From positions 44,189-77,116 of the forward strand of contig NZ_AOIJ01000042.1 of NCBI RefSeq assembly GCF_000337175.1: a stretch of 32,928 bases of DNA, read 5' to 3'. Shown piece after piece: positions 32,315 to 32,928 of this stretch (the stretch's first letter is position 1; each line of letters begins with the position of its first letter). Origin of the DNA: Natrinema gari JCM 14663 (GTDB lineage: Archaea; Halobacteriota; Halobacteria; Halobacteriales; Natrialbaceae). The translations under genes were made by a program, and so were the position numbers. Under the pieces are notes generated by a model. That model was not told the origin of the DNA. It was given only the letters and a program-made list of their open reading frames with translations, and ran no database searches.

Positions 32315-32667
32315 TCAGAACCGGACCGAAGACTCGCTGGTGTCACGCGCGTCCACAGCACACCCGTCAGACGGCGTCGTTCTCGGCTCCGTTTCGGGTC
32401 CTCGCCGCTCGAGTCTCTGCCGCCTGACCGCGTACATGTCGTCCCCGATTTCGGCACACGTTCCTTGAGGACATCGACTCGCCGTCAGTGGATTCTTGGA
32501 AGGCGCGCATTGGCTCCGAGACAACATCGCGCTCCGAGTGCGACGCAACTGCTGTAGGTGTCGTCGACCACCTCGAGCAACTGTGCGACTTCGTTCTGGC
32601 TAAGCCAAACTTTCATGTCGTCGCGGATCTCGTGCTGTTGCAGATTATGCGTCCGAGTTGGCTGCAT
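32315..32667 (-). pseudogene. Remnant of a tyrosine recombinase/integrase
   Basis: On the minus strand the frame from 32667 reads PTRTHNLQQHEIRDDMKVWL and then SQNEVAQLLEVVDD...ALGARC. This is a close match to what I know of the region around the first catalytic arginine of haloarchaeal XerC-like integrases (GARCGLRSxE). Just after GARC the frame breaks: adding one base restores CLRSQ in the next frame, and EIGDDMYAVR, resembling the following conserved part, is in the frame that ends at 32315. Further shifts are needed, and no catalytic HxLRH or tyrosine region was found. It is therefore a decayed gene, lacking most of its catalytic domain. No transposable partner or attachment site was seen next to it. 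Confidence 0.65.
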
Positions 32668-32840
32668 TCCGGACAGGAATTGCGGGGAATCTAGTTTTTT
32701 CGGTGGTGCTCGCGGGGGAGATTGGGGTGATTCTGTCCGACTTTGTCTGTCTTCTCGGACGACATCTTTCGGTCCGTGATTACTCGAAGGTGACGTTCAC
32801 TATAGGGCAAGCAGTTATCTGAGAGGTACATCGTATACGA

Positions 32841-32854
32841 GTTTTTATATTTAT
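32841..32854 (+). promoter_or_regulatory. TATA box for the gene at the window end
   Basis: GTTTTTATATTTAT at 32841-32854, a strong archaeal TATA box, lies about 20-30 bases before the ATG at 32874, fitting a leaderless or very short-leader transcript. Confidence 0.6.
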
Positions 32855-32873
32855 TCTTCTCGCACATCAACTT

Positions 32874-32928
32874 ATGGAACGTAAACGCCTCGGTCGCCGT
32901 CTCTCGGTTGCGTTACTCGGACTTGGTG
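32874..32928 (+). CDS. Start of an exported protein, cut by the window end
   Basis: Only the first 18 codons are present: MERKRLGRRLSVALLGLG. A basic start followed by a hydrophobic run is typical of a Sec or Tat signal peptide, or of a first membrane segment. The TATA box at 32841-32854 supports the start. Product unknown. Confidence 0.55.
   Translation, partial: MERKRLGRRLSVALLGLG

Noticed and set aside
32488..32694. Plus-strand frame at the integrase remnant
   Set aside because: The minus strand carries recognisable integrase segments; the plus-strand frame is their complement.

Overview
The window reads as chromosomal DNA of a haloarchaeon. Proteins are strongly acidic, base composition is GC-rich, promoters carry TTTATA-like boxes instead of bacterial -35/-10 elements, many transcripts look leaderless, and the gene set is typical of Halobacteria: HalOD1 domain protein, methenyl-tetrahydromethanopterin cyclohydrolase, haloarchaeal methylglyoxal synthase, the rnhA operon, Lhr helicase, archaetidylserine decarboxylase, CPxCG zinc-finger microproteins, and Tat/lipobox lipoproteins. 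The order resembles Natrialbales-type genomes, but that is an impression and was not tested. No rRNA, tRNA or CRISPR array was seen.

Layout. 1-2.8 kb (+): HalOD1 protein, thiamine-binding family protein, mch and an unknown gene abutting mch. 2.8-4.5 kb (-): an HxlR regulator and an exported, extremely acidic repeat protein, separated by gene-free DNA carrying inverted repeats. 4.5-7.4 kb (-): proline operon proC-proB-proA with overlapping genes. 7.6-10.1 kb (-): GDT1-type membrane protein and a GTPBP1-like translational GTPase. 10.3-10.9 kb (+): zinc-finger microprotein and a gene broken by one extra base. 10.9-13.3 kb (-): pyrF, a VOC protein and a methyltransferase. 13.4-14.6 kb (+): mgsA and a HAD phosphatase. 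14.6-16.2 kb (-): rnhA, DUF2240 and a DUF7108-like gene. 16.5-19.5 kb: DUF7344-like winged helix (+), an MFS carrier (-) in atypical surroundings, and an EamA carrier (+). 19.6-21.5 kb (-): small membrane protein, two overlapping zinc-finger microproteins, a gene-free stretch with four tandem hairpins, and asd. 21.8-23.1 kb (+): polysaccharide deacetylase-like lipoprotein. 23.2-26.7 kb (-): Lhr helicase and a membrane-anchored protein. 26.8-30.1 kb (-): a MacB/LolCDE-like ABC exporter. 30.4-32.2 kb (-): a winged-helix/membrane pair and a duplicated-domain lipoprotein. 32.3-32.7 kb (-): remains of a tyrosine recombinase. The window ends inside the first codons of an exported protein (+).

Most of the window is housekeeping. 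The parts least explained by known families are the tandem-hairpin locus at about 20.60-20.70 kb, the acidic repeat protein with no basic residue after its signal peptide, the GTTAC-type inverted repeats near that gene and near hxlR, and the frameshifted gene at 10.5-10.9 kb. No complete new defence or mobile system could be supported.
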